A program made the translations under genes and the position numbers. From contig DATHII010000357.1 in assembly GCA_035316885.1 (NCBI GenBank), positions 1 to 35,002 on the forward strand: DNA of 35,002 nucleotides, written 5' to 3'. How positions within the stretch are numbered: position 1 is the stretch's first letter; the number at the start of each line of letters is the position of its first letter. Under the pieces are notes generated by a model. It ran no database searches and had not been told where the DNA came from. It was given only the letters and a program-made list of their open reading frames with translations. Source of the DNA: DASRTE01 sp035316885 (lineage in GTDB: Bacteria; Actinomycetota; Actinomycetes; Jiangellales; Jiangellaceae). Shown here piece by piece: positions 8,194-15,896 of the stretch.

Positions 8194-8790
8194 GTGACCG
8201 GATCCAACCGCCTGTCCGCCGCCGATCTTGCTCGCGTCGCCGCCTTCGCCGGCCTCGTCGCCGCGTTGAGCCTCCCGGGGCAGTTCTACGTGTTCGGGAG
8301 CAGCGTCCCCGTCACGCTGCAGACGCTCGGCGTCATGCTCTGCGGCCTGCTGTTGGGCGCCCGACTCGGGGCGCTCGCCGTCCTTGTCTATCTGGCCATC
8401 GGCGCTGCCGGCGTGCCCGTATTCGCAGGCGGCGCAGCCGGCCTCGCGCCGTTCGCCGGGCCGACGGCGGGCTACCTCGTGGCGTTCCCGATCGGCGCCT
8501 TCGTCGTCGGGCTCATCGCCCGGCCGGACCGGGGGTTCCACCCGGCACGCGGATTCCTTGCCGCAGTCGTGGGCGGGATCGTCGTCGTCTACGCCATCGG
8601 CGTGCCGGTGCTCGCCTGGCGGGCCGGGCTCGACCTGCCGACGGCCCTTCGCACCGGCGCACTGATATTCCTCCCGGGCGATCTGCTCAAGGCCGTGCTC
8701 GCCACCGTCGTGGCCGCCGGCGTACACCGCGCTTACCCTGCGCTCGGCCGTGACGACCACAGGCACGAGGCCGCCGCGACCCGCACGTGA
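8194..8790 (+). CDS. bioY: BioY biotin ECF transporter substrate-binding (S) component
   Basis: The 198-residue integral membrane protein matches the BioY family. It has an N-terminal helix with ARVAAFAGLVAALS, the family segment SSVPVTLQTLGVMLCGLLLGARLG (quoted positions about 32-55), then VYLAIGAAGVPVFAGG and GPTAGYLVAFPIGAFVVG. The C-terminal helix carries LPGDLLKAVLA, the usual F-x-x-GD-x-x-K signature. It binds biotin with high affinity in the membrane. Some BioY proteins work alone, but here the gene is followed by both energising components. The GTG start has no Shine-Dalgarno sequence but sits at a leaderless-promoter distance from TAGCGT. It overlaps bioM by four bases (GTGA). Confidence 0.95.
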   Translation: MTGSNRLSAADLARVAAFAGLVAALSLPGQFYVFGSSVPVTLQTLGVMLCGLLLGARLGALAVLVYLAIGAAGVPVFAGGAAGLAPFAGPTAGYLVAFPIGAFVVGLIARPDRGFHPARGFLAAVVGGIVVVYAIGVPVLAWRAGLDLPTALRTGALIFLPGDLLKAVLATVVAAGVHRAYPALGRDDHRHEAAATRT

Positions 8791-9461
8791 TCGAGGTCCG
8801 CGACGTCACCCACGGGTTTGCGGAGCGCGACGTCATCCGCTCCGTGAGCGTGACACTGACCGAGCCGCGGGTCGGCATCATCGGCGCCAACGGCTCTGGC
8901 AAGTCCACGTTCGCCAGGCTGTTCAACGGCCTGGTCATCCCTCGGGACGGCGAGGTCCTTGTCGACGGGCTGTCGACGCGCTCCGACGCGGCTGCGGTAC
9001 GACGGACCGTCGGCTTCGTGTTCACCGACCCCGACGCCCAGATCGTCATGCCCACGGTTGCCGAGGACGTTGCCTTCGGGCTGCGCCGCCGTCGGCTCGG
9101 CGCGGAGGACACCCGACGGCGGGTCTTCGCCGCGCTGTCCGCCGTCGGCCTCGAGATCTTCGCCGACCACCCTGCCCACCTGCTCTCCGGCGGTCAGAAG
9201 CAGTTGCTCGCGCTGTGCTCGGTACTCGTGACCGAGCCCCGGGTGCTGGTGTGCGACGAGCCCACGACGCTACTCGACCTGCGCAACACCCGTCGCGTGC
9301 TGGAGATCCTCCGGGGGCTTCCCCAGCAGGTCGTTCTCGTCACACACGATCTGGACTCGGTCGCTGACTACGACCGGGTCCTGGTGTTCGACGAGGGCGC
9401 GCTGGTTGCCGACGGCCCGCCGGCGGCAGCCGTCGGTCATTACCGGGCACTGATCGGATGA
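8787..9461 (+). CDS. bioM: BioM, ATPase (A) component of the biotin ECF transporter
   Basis: The 224-residue ATPase has Walker A GANGSGKST (about 33-41) and a Q-loop region with FTDPDAQIVMPTVAEDVAFG. That region is the coupling loop typical of ECF ATPases. It also has signature LSGGQKQ (about 133-139), Walker B VLVCDEPTT and switch His in VTHD. It should power BioN/BioY through ATP hydrolysis on the cytoplasmic face. The GTG start overlaps the bioY stop, and the stop overlaps the bioN start by four bases (ATGA), so the three genes are translationally coupled. At 224 residues it is a little shorter than shared EcfA subunits, in keeping with a dedicated BioM. Confidence 0.93.
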   Translation: MIEVRDVTHGFAERDVIRSVSVTLTEPRVGIIGANGSGKSTFARLFNGLVIPRDGEVLVDGLSTRSDAAAVRRTVGFVFTDPDAQIVMPTVAEDVAFGLRRRRLGAEDTRRRVFAALSAVGLEIFADHPAHLLSGGQKQLLALCSVLVTEPRVLVCDEPTTLLDLRNTRRVLEILRGLPQQVVLVTHDLDSVADYDRVLVFDEGALVADGPPAAAVGHYRALIG

Positions 9462-10069
9462 ACACATTTGTCCCCGGCCGGTCGTGGCTGCACCTACTCC
9501 CGGCGTCCGCGAAGCTCGCCGGCCTGACGGCGGCGATGGTGGCCGTGCTGCTCGTCGACTCGCCCGCCGGGATCGCGGCCGCGGGCGGGGTCACGGTCCT
9601 GCTCTACGTGTCCGCCGGTCTGGCATATGCGCTTCCGGCCCAGGTAAGGCCGCTGCGGTGGTTGGTGGTCGGTCTGGTGGCGCTCCAGGCGCTGACAGCG
9701 GGCTGGACGGCGGCCGTGACGGTGACCGGGCGGCTCGTCGTCGCCGTCGTCCTCGCCGGGCTGATCACCCTGACCACCAGGGTTGTCGACCTGCTGGACG
9801 TGTTCGAACGGGTGCTGCGGCCCGCGCGACGGGTGGGTGTCGACTCCGAACGAGTCGCGCTGGTCCTCGCCCTCGCCATCCGGGCCGTGCCCGTCGTCGC
9901 CGGGTTGGCGGTCGAGGTCCGCGACGCACAGCGCGCGCGCGGCCCGCGCGGCAGCGTGCGCGCGTACGCCGTGCCGCTCGTTGTCCGGACCCTTCGCCAC
10001 GCCGACGCCCTCGGTGAAGCGCTGGTCGCCCGCGGTCTCGACGATCCGCCGCCGGTCCGCGGCCGTTAG
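9458..10069 (+). CDS. bioN: BioN, transmembrane (T) component of the biotin ECF transporter
   Basis: The 203-residue protein has an N-terminal motif (FVPGRSWLHLLPASAKLAGL) typical of EcfT proteins. It then has four or five membrane helices and two cytoplasmic Ala-Arg-Gly signatures (QRARGPRG and LVARGLDD), which dock onto the two ATPase subunits. It links BioM to BioY. The ATG overlaps the bioM stop. The stop codon lies directly on that of the convergent priA: the TAG of bioN and the TAA of priA share a TTAG, giving a 4-bp overlap (10066-10069). No intrinsic terminator fits between them. Confidence 0.92.
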   Translation: MNTFVPGRSWLHLLPASAKLAGLTAAMVAVLLVDSPAGIAAAGGVTVLLYVSAGLAYALPAQVRPLRWLVVGLVALQALTAGWTAAVTVTGRLVVAVVLAGLITLTTRVVDLLDVFERVLRPARRVGVDSERVALVLALAIRAVPVVAGLAVEVRDAQRARGPRGSVRAYAVPLVVRTLRHADALGEALVARGLDDPPPVRGR

Positions 10070-12087
10070 CCGAGGTCGACAGGGTCGACCCGGACTCGCA
10101 CGCTGCCACCCGACCGGCGTGCCGCCCGCACCGCCTGAGCCGCCTTCACCGCTGCACTCAGTGCCGCCGACGACACGCGCGGCGCCCGGATGAGCGCCTG
10201 CTCATGACCATCTTCGCTGCTCGGCACCGGGCCGAGGGTCTCGCCTCCGGCAGGCAGCTCGACCAGCCGAAGGAGGTCGGCGACGTCCGCCCCGAGACCC
10301 GTCACCTCGACCGCGCGCACAACCGGCGGGAAGCCCAGCGCCGCACGGTCGGCCAACTCGCGGGCCGCCGAGCCCGCCGGATCCCACCGCACCAGCGCCT
10401 GGACCGCCGGCGTGCCCGCGTCGGCGACGACGACCACCACGCCGCCGTCAGAGCCAGGGCGGACGAGCGCGGCGGCGGCCATCCAACGCCGGAGAGCCTC
10501 CTCCGCCGCGCGCAGCCCCGGCCGGGCCAGCAGGCTCTGCCCGTCCAGCAGGGCTGCGGCTGCATAACCGCCGGTCGCCACAGGCTCGGCTCCAGGTGTC
10601 GAGACCACCAGTGCCGGGACCGCCGGCACGTCGGCCAGCACGCCGCCTCCGCCGGAGGCACGCACCGGTACCCCGGGAAAGGCGCGTCCCAACTCTTCTG
10701 CCGTCCTCCGGGCGCCCACGACGACGGCGCGCATCGAGCCGTGGCCGCATACCGGGCATGACCACGGGCTCGCGACCGCACCGCACCACCGGCAGGCGGG
10801 CGCCTCCCCTCCCCCGCCGACGCCTAGCGGGCCGTGGCAGGCCGGACAGCGGGCCTGGCGTCGGCACCGCGTGCAGGCGAGCGCCGGAACATAGCCGGTA
10901 CGCGGGACCTGGACCAGCACGGGCCCTTCCTCCAGGCCCGCGCGGATCACCCGCCATGCCGCGGAGGGCAGCCGCGCCGTCCGGGCGGCTTCGTCGCGGG
11001 CCCTCTCGTTGTCGTCGCCGGTGACGCGCATCCGCGGCGCACGCCGGCGGACGTCGGCGCGCGGAGGCTCGACCGGCCGCGCCCACCCCGACCCGATGAG
11101 CTGCTCGGCCTCGGCCGTCCGCGCGAACCCGCCGACGACCGCGGCAGTGTTCTCGAGGTGTGCCCGCAGCAGTAGCACCTCGCGCACATGTGGGTAAGGA
11201 GCCCGTGGCTCGGCGTGGAGGTCGTCACCGTCGTCCCACACGACCACCAGGCCGAGATCCTGGACCGGTGCGAACATCGACGCACGCGTGCCAAGCACGG
11301 CCGGCACTGTGCCGCGGCGTACGGCCAGCCACCGGCGGTAGCGCTCAGCCGGACCCAGCCCTGCCTCGAGCACGACGTGGTGGCCGGGCCCGACGAGAGC
11401 GGTCAACGCCCGGTCGGCCCGGGTCACGTCGCGAGCGTCGGGGAGGACGGCCAAGGCGCCGCGGCCACCGGCCACAGTGGCTGCGACGAGCCTGGCCAGC
11501 AGGTCGGGCCAGTCGGCGGCCGGGCCGGGGTTCCACACCGCACGCGGCGACCCTTGCGACGCCAGCGCCGCGATCAGTGCCTCGCCGTCGACATGGCCGG
11601 CCCAACCGCCCGGTGACGGCACGCCTGGCCGGCCCGACGGCGACGACCCGGGCGGCTGCCGCTCGACCGTGGCGTGCCGTGGTGGGACGGCCAGCCGCAG
11701 GACGTCGGCGACGGTCCCCGCATAGCGGTCGGCGACCACCCGCGCCAGCTTGGCGACCTCGGGCGCCAGCGCAGGCTCGGCCGAGACGACCCGGCGCAGC
11801 CGCGACAGGCGACCCTCATGCGTGCTCTCGGCGACCCGGTCGAGGACGAAGCCGTCGGCGTCCTGACCCGAGAAGCGCACGGACACGCGCGCGCCGGGTA
11901 CAGCATCGGCAGCCATCGACGCCGGCACGAGGTAGTCGAAGGGACGGTCCAGGTGTGGGAACGGCACGTCGACCAGGATCTGTGCGACCGGCAGGTCCTC
12001 GGCGGTCGGCTCAGGCTTGCGGGAGCGCCGCCGGGGCACGGGAGGCCGGACCAGGGCGAGCTGGTCAGGCCCGTCGGGACCGCTCAC
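10066..12087 (-). CDS. priA: PriA-like primosomal protein N' (actinobacterial type without helicase motifs)
   Basis: The 673-residue protein has the PriA N-terminal DNA-binding domain (VAQILVDVPFPHLDRPFDYLVP, about 33-54, then RVSVRFSGQDADGFVLD). It also has the central zinc module with four CxxC pairs (about residues 390-435: CTRC, CPAC, CRWC, CPVC) and the C-terminal PriA domain. The helicase ATP site is gone: GGRGALAVLPDARDVTRA stands where Walker A should be, and WDDGDD stands near the DEEH box. Actinobacterial PriA proteins are known to lack helicase motifs, so this one probably recognises stalled forks without unwinding DNA. The GTG at 12087 starts 10 bp after the metK stop; the preceding sequence has no strong Shine-Dalgarno. 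Any 5' extension would overlap metK. Confidence 0.88.
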   Translation of the reverse strand: MSGPDGPDQLALVRPPVPRRRSRKPEPTAEDLPVAQILVDVPFPHLDRPFDYLVPASMAADAVPGARVSVRFSGQDADGFVLDRVAESTHEGRLSRLRRVVSAEPALAPEVAKLARVVADRYAGTVADVLRLAVPPRHATVERQPPGSSPSGRPGVPSPGGWAGHVDGEALIAALASQGSPRAVWNPGPAADWPDLLARLVAATVAGGRGALAVLPDARDVTRADRALTALVGPGHHVVLEAGLGPAERYRRWLAVRRGTVPAVLGTRASMFAPVQDLGLVVVWDDGDDLHAEPRAPYPHVREVLLLRAHLENTAAVVGGFARTAEAEQLIGSGWARPVEPPRADVRRRAPRMRVTGDDNERARDEAARTARLPSAAWRVIRAGLEEGPVLVQVPRTGYVPALACTRCRRQARCPACHGPLGVGGGGEAPACRWCGAVASPWSCPVCGHGSMRAVVVGARRTAEELGRAFPGVPVRASGGGGVLADVPAVPALVVSTPGAEPVATGGYAAAALLDGQSLLARPGLRAAEEALRRWMAAAALVRPGSDGGVVVVVADAGTPAVQALVRWDPAGSAARELADRAALGFPPVVRAVEVTGLGADVADLLRLVELPAGGETLGPVPSSEDGHEQALIRAPRVSSAALSAAVKAAQAVRAARRSGGSVRVRVDPVDLG

Positions 12088-12097
12088 GCACGCGTTT

Positions 12098-13291
12098 CTA
12101 CAGCATGGCCTTGAGCGCTTCGGCGCGGTCGGTGCGCTCCCAGGTGAAGTCGGGCAACTCGCGGCCGAAGTGGCCGTAGGCCGCCGTCTGGGTGTAGATC
12201 GGGCGCAGCAGGTCGAGGTCGCGGATGATCGCCGCGGGCCGGAGGTCGAACACGCTGGTGACCGCGTCCTGGATCCGCTCGACGGGCGCCGTCTCGGTGC
12301 CGAAGCACTCGACGAACAGCCCGACCGGTTGTGCCTTACCGATCGCGTACGCCACCTGGACCTCGCAGCGGCGCGCGAGACCGGCAGCCACCACGTTCTT
12401 CGCCACCCAGCGCATGGCGTAGGCCCCGGACCGGTCGACCTTCGACGGATCCTTGCCGCTGAACGCACCGCCGCCATGCCGAGCCATGCCACCGTAGGTG
12501 TCGATGATGATCTTGCGACCGGTCAGCCCGGCGTCACCCATCGGGCCGCCGATCTCGAACCGCCCGGTGGGGTTGACCAGCAGTCGGAAGCCCTCGGTCG
12601 GGATGTCGAAACGGGCCAGGACCGGGTCGACCACATGAGCCTGGACGTCGGGGGTCAGCAGGCCGTCCAGGTCGATGCTGCTGGCGTGCTGGGTCGACAC
12701 GACCACGGTGTCCAGCCGGACCGGGCGGTCGCCGTCGTACTCGATCGTCACCTGGGTCTTGCCGTCCGGACGCAGGTAGGGCATCGCGCCCGCCTTCCGG
12801 ACGGCCGCGAGCCCCTGGGCCAGCCGGTGAGCCAGCATGATCGGCAGCGGCATCAGTTCGGGGGTGTCGTCGCACGCATAGCCGAACATGAGGCCCTGGT
12901 CACCCGCACCCTGGCGGTCCATCGGGTCGTCGGAATGCTGTGGATCGGTGCGCCGCTCCCAGGCCTCATCCACACCCTGGGCGATGTCGGGCGACTGCGA
13001 CCCGATCGACACCGAGACCCCGCACGACTGCCCGTCGAAGCCTTTGGTCGAGGAGTCGTAGCCGATGTCGAGGATGGTCTCGCGCACGATCCCGGGGATG
13101 TCGACGTACCCGGCCGTCGTGACCTCGCCGACGACGTGCACCTGGCCGGTGGTGACCATCGTCTCCACCGCGACCCGGCTGGCGGGATCGTTCTTCAAGA
13201 GGCTGTCGAGAACCGCGTCGCTGATCTGGTCGCAGATCTTGTCCGGGTGGCCCTCGGTGACCGACTCGGACGTGAACAGGCGACGAGACAC
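12098..13291 (-). CDS. metK: S-adenosylmethionine synthetase
   Basis: The 397-residue cytoplasmic enzyme makes S-adenosylmethionine from ATP and methionine. It opens with SESVTEGHPDKICDQISDAV (quoted positions 8-27), including the catalytic His of GHPDK. It continues with GDQGLMFGYA, the P-loop-like GGGAFSGKDPSKVDRS and the closing DFTWER. Length is normal. The start is a GTG at 13291 preceded by six G bases and a 6-nt spacer. A possible -10 (TACAGT at 13331-13336) lies 40 bp upstream of the start, in the 67-bp gap after coaBC. I looked for a SAM riboswitch and there is no room for one. Confidence 0.97.
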   Translation of the reverse strand: MSRRLFTSESVTEGHPDKICDQISDAVLDSLLKNDPASRVAVETMVTTGQVHVVGEVTTAGYVDIPGIVRETILDIGYDSSTKGFDGQSCGVSVSIGSQSPDIAQGVDEAWERRTDPQHSDDPMDRQGAGDQGLMFGYACDDTPELMPLPIMLAHRLAQGLAAVRKAGAMPYLRPDGKTQVTIEYDGDRPVRLDTVVVSTQHASSIDLDGLLTPDVQAHVVDPVLARFDIPTEGFRLLVNPTGRFEIGGPMGDAGLTGRKIIIDTYGGMARHGGGAFSGKDPSKVDRSGAYAMRWVAKNVVAAGLARRCEVQVAYAIGKAQPVGLFVECFGTETAPVERIQDAVTSVFDLRPAAIIRDLDLLRPIYTQTAAYGHFGRELPDFTWERTDRAEALKAML

Positions 13292-13330
13292 GGAATTCCC
13301 CCCAAACGAACGGACTGGTTGCTGGGCGAC

Positions 13331-13336
13331 ACTGTA
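13331..13336 (-). promoter_or_regulatory. Possible -10 element upstream of metK
   Basis: TACAGT on the minus strand is a fair sigma-A-type -10 element inside the coaBC-metK gap and would give a leader of about 35 nt. A clear -35 is lacking; TGACCG lies 19 bp upstream. It would let metK be expressed apart from the mihF-coaBC unit. Confidence 0.35.
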
Positions 13337-13358
13337 AGGGGTCGGCCCGCCGGAGCGG

Positions 13359-14579
13359 TCACGCGTCCGCCAGACGGTCGCCGACAAGGTCCCAGACGAC
13401 GTGGGCGAGCGCTGCCTTCGGGCCGTGCGGGACCGGCGTGACGGTACCGTCTGCGCCGAGCACGACAGCCTCGTTCTCCTCGGACTCGAAGCCGCGGCCG
13501 GAGCCGACCTCGTTGACCACCAGGAGGTCGCATCCCTTCGCGGCCAGCTTTGCCCGGCCGTGATCGAGCACGCTGCCCGATGCGTCGCCGGTCTCGGCCG
13601 CGAAGCCGACGACCACCTGGCCCGGACGAGCGTGCGATCCGGAGATCTCGGCCAGGATGTCGGCGGTGCGCTCGAGCTCGAGGTGGGGGACTCCTCCGTC
13701 CGGTTCCTTCTTGATCTTTGCGTCGGCGTACGTGCTCGGCCGGAAGTCCGCGACGGCGGCCGCCATCACCACCGCATCGGCAGTCGCGGCGGCGTCGACC
13801 ACCGCGTCGCGCAGTTCGGCGGCGGAACCGACGTGCACCATGTCGGCTCCCGCCGGGTCTGGCAGACCTACGTTGGCCGCCACGAGCGTGACCTTCGCAC
13901 CCCGCGCGAGGGCGGCCCGCGCGAGCGCGTAGCCCTGCCGACCGGACGAGCGGTTGCCGAGAAACCGGACCGGATCGAGGTACTCACGGGTGCCGCCCGC
14001 CGAGACGACGACGTGCCGACCGGCCAGATCGGCGCCAGCGGGAGCGCCGGCCAGCAGGTCGCGGGCGAGCGCCACGATCTCGTCGGGATCAGGAAGCCGG
14101 CCTTTGCCCGAGTCGGCACCGGTGAGCCGCCCGGCGGCGGGCTCGGCGACGACGGCGCCGCGTGCGCGCAAGAGGGCGACGTTGTCGACGGTGGCCTGGT
14201 GCTCCCACATCTCGGTGTGCATGGCTGGCACGTACAGCACCGGGCACCGGGCCGTGAGCAAGGTGGACGTCAGCAGGTCGTGGGCGAGTCCGTGTGCCGC
14301 CCTGGCGATCAGGTCGGCGGTGGCCGGCACGACCAGCACGAGGTCGGCCTCCTGGCCGATGCGCACGTGCGGCACCTCGTGGGCGTCGTCCCAGACCACA
14401 GACGAGACCGGGTGGCCGGACAAGGCGGCCCAGGTCGCTGCGCCGACGAAGCGCAGGGCGGAAGCGGTCGGGACGACCCGCACGTCGTGGCCGGTCTCGG
14501 TCAGCCCACGCAGGACCTCGCAGGCCTTGTACGCCGCGATCCCGCCGCTGACCCCGAGAACGACCCGGGGTCCCGCCAC
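13359..14579 (-). CDS. coaBC: Bifunctional CoaBC: phosphopantothenoylcysteine decarboxylase / phosphopantothenate-cysteine ligase
   Basis: The 406-residue enzyme catalyses two steps of CoA synthesis. Residues 1 to about 180 are the FMN-dependent decarboxylase (CoaC): GVSGGIAAYKACE (9-21), H71 in VPHVRIG, and PATAD (85-89). From about residue 187 comes the ligase (CoaB): VVVSAGGTREYLDPVRFLGN, then AAVADFRP and KIKK. Several CoaC hallmarks differ from E. coli Dfp. PAMN is PAMH (118-121), PATAN is PATAD, and the flap Cys of ACGD falls on Thr 153 in GRLTGADSGKGR. These may be lineage-typical. The GTG at 14579 is four bases after the rpoZ stop, so the two are almost certainly co-transcribed. Confidence 0.93.
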   Translation of the reverse strand: MAGPRVVLGVSGGIAAYKACEVLRGLTETGHDVRVVPTASALRFVGAATWAALSGHPVSSVVWDDAHEVPHVRIGQEADLVLVVPATADLIARAAHGLAHDLLTSTLLTARCPVLYVPAMHTEMWEHQATVDNVALLRARGAVVAEPAAGRLTGADSGKGRLPDPDEIVALARDLLAGAPAGADLAGRHVVVSAGGTREYLDPVRFLGNRSSGRQGYALARAALARGAKVTLVAANVGLPDPAGADMVHVGSAAELRDAVVDAAATADAVVMAAAVADFRPSTYADAKIKKEPDGGVPHLELERTADILAEISGSHARPGQVVVGFAAETGDASGSVLDHGRAKLAAKGCDLLVVNEVGSGRGFESEENEAVVLGADGTVTPVPHGPKAALAHVVWDLVGDRLADA

Positions 14580-14583
14580 CGCC

Positions 14584-14856
14584 CTACTCCGGCTCGACCT
14601 GCTCGGCCGTGAGCAGCCCCTGGTCGATCTCGCGCAGCGCGATCGACAACGGCTTCTCCTGCACGTGGGTCTCGACCAGCGGACCGACGTATTCGAGCAG
14701 GCCCTCGCCGAGTTGGGAGTAGTAGGCGTTGATCTGGCGCGCGCGCTTGGCCGCATAGATGACCAGGGCGTACTTGGAGTCGGTCTTCGCGAGAAGGTCG
14801 TCGATGGGGGGAGAGGTGATGCCCTCGGCCACGCCGTGGGTACCGGACACGTTCAT
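14584..14856 (-). CDS. rpoZ: RNA polymerase omega subunit
   Basis: The 90-residue protein matches actinobacterial omega. It has ITSPPIDDLLAKTDSKYALV (13-32) near the N-terminus, AAKRARQINAYYSQL (35-49), and a C-terminal half with KPLSIALREIDQG. Omega binds and stabilises the beta' subunit. The ATG overlaps the gmk stop by four bases (ATGA), and coaBC follows after four bases. The gmk-rpoZ pairing is common across bacteria. Confidence 0.95.
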   Translation of the reverse strand: MNVSGTHGVAEGITSPPIDDLLAKTDSKYALVIYAAKRARQINAYYSQLGEGLLEYVGPLVETHVQEKPLSIALREIDQGLLTAEQVEPE

Positions 14857-15455
14857 GCCTCCGCGCTGGGGGTTCGATGTGGGGAACCCAACAAGGTTAC
14901 CAACTCTTCACACACCTGCTCGACATCGGAGTTCACCAGCGTGATGTCGAACTCCGATTCGGCCGCCATCTCCTCCCGCGCGACGGCCAGCCGGCGCTCG
15001 ACGAGCTCGGTCGGTTCGGTGCCCCGCCCGGTGAGCCGTCGGACCAACTCCTCCCACGACGGCGGCCGCAGGAACACCAACCGGGCATCCGGCAGCCGTT
15101 GCCGGACCTGGCGGGCACCCTGCAGGTCGATCTCGAGCAGGACGCTGTGACTGAGGGTGAGGCGGGCCGCCACGGGTGCCAGCGGCGTGCCGTACAGGTT
15201 GCCGGCGAACTCGGCCCACTCCAGGAACTCGCCGGCCGCCGCACGGCGCTCGAACTCGGCCCGGTCGACGAAGACGTAGTGCACCCCGTCGACCTCACCG
15301 GGCCGCGGAAAGCGTGTGGTGGTCGACACCGAGATCCAGACCTCGGGATGGTCGACGCGCAGCATGCGCACGACCGTCGACTTGCCCACGCCCGAAGGCC
15401 CGGACAGGACGACCAGCCGCCCTGCCCCGGTGCCATCCTCCGTAGACGTGGTCAG
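14853..15455 (-). CDS. gmk: Guanylate kinase, probably started at a CTG codon
   Basis: This enzyme phosphorylates GMP to GDP. The P-loop is LSGPSGVGKST (18-28 with the start proposed here). It is followed by VSTTTRFPRPGEVDGVHYVF for GMP binding, and the lid has GRGTEPTELVERR. The start is unusual. Between an in-frame TGA at 15471-15473 and the P-loop there is no ATG, GTG or TTG; the first GTG (15389) lies inside the P-loop. The CTG at 15453-15455 overlaps the mihF stop as CTGA, the same 4-bp pattern used all along this strand. It yields a normal N-terminus, (M)TTSTEDGTGAGRLVVLSGPSG, and a 200-residue protein of usual length. The alternatives are an ATT at 15470 or a sequence error. Confidence 0.9.
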   Translation of the reverse strand: MTTSTEDGTGAGRLVVLSGPSGVGKSTVVRMLRVDHPEVWISVSTTTRFPRPGEVDGVHYVFVDRAEFERRAAAGEFLEWAEFAGNLYGTPLAPVAARLTLSHSVLLEIDLQGARQVRQRLPDARLVFLRPPSWEELVRRLTGRGTEPTELVERRLAVAREEMAAESEFDITLVNSDVEQVCEELVTLLGSPHRTPSAEA

Positions 15456-15772
15456 CCCCGGCCGCCGAATTCACGCTCCAGAGCGGCCACCTGGTTGGTG
15501 CCGAGCCCGCGCACCCGGCGGGTCTCGGCGATGCCGATGCGCTCCATGATCTGTCGGGCGCGGACCTTGCCGACGCCGGGAAGCGCTTCAAGAAGGGCCG
15601 AGACCTTCATCTTGCCGACGATCTCGTTGGATTCGCCCTCCTTGAGGACGTCGTGCAGCGAGGCGCCCGAGTGCTTGAGCCTGTTCTTCACCTCCGCGCG
15701 CTCCCGGCGGGCCTCCGCGGCCTTCGCCAGGGCTGCCGCGCGCTGTTCGGGGGTGAGGGGTGGGAGCGTCAC
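15452..15772 (-). CDS. mihF: Integration host factor, actinobacterial type (mIHF)
   Basis: The 106-residue nucleoid protein matches mycobacterial and streptomycete integration host factor. It has an N-terminal charged helix (LTPEQRAAALAKAAEARRER, 6-25), then LKHSGASLHDVL, and a helix-two-turn-helix DNA-binding region with VSALLEALPGVGKVRARQIM (57-76). It closes with RVRGLGTNQVAALEREF. It bends DNA, organises the chromosome and assists phage integration. It sits between pyrF and gmk, as in other actinobacteria. The start is a GTG at 15772. A separate promoter is likely (see 15821-15850). The stop codon overlaps the proposed CTG start of gmk. Confidence 0.95.
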   Translation of the reverse strand: MTLPPLTPEQRAAALAKAAEARRERAEVKNRLKHSGASLHDVLKEGESNEIVGKMKVSALLEALPGVGKVRARQIMERIGIAETRRVRGLGTNQVAALEREFGGRG

Positions 15773-15820
15773 GAGCGTGTCACCTCGGCTGGTCGTCTGT
15801 GTCGACTACGGACACCCGGG

Positions 15821-15850
15821 AACCTAGCGAGTCCCGGGACCGGTCAGCAA
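15821..15850 (-). promoter_or_regulatory. Probable mihF promoter flanked by CCCGGG boxes
   Basis: On the minus strand, TTGCTG (15845-15850) and TAGGTT (15821-15826) are separated by 18 bp and form a reasonable housekeeping promoter in the 124-bp gap between pyrF and mihF. The spacer contains the perfect 10-bp palindrome GTCCCGGGAC (15831-15840), and another CCCGGG follows the -10. These could be an operator; no regulator is known to me for it. Confidence 0.5.
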
Positions 15851-15896
15851 CGCGATCCGCCATCGAGGCCGCCTTCTGGGTGCCTCCGAGGTCGCT

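Noticed and set aside
13292..13358. SAM riboswitch upstream of metK
   Set aside because: Only 67 bp separate coaBC and metK, too short for a SAM-I aptamer plus expression platform, and no matching conserved core is visible.
15434..15436. ATG at 15436 (minus strand) with GGAGG next to it as a gmk start
   Set aside because: It is in another reading frame than the guanylate kinase P-loop, and GGAGG abuts the ATG with no spacer. It would need a frameshift.
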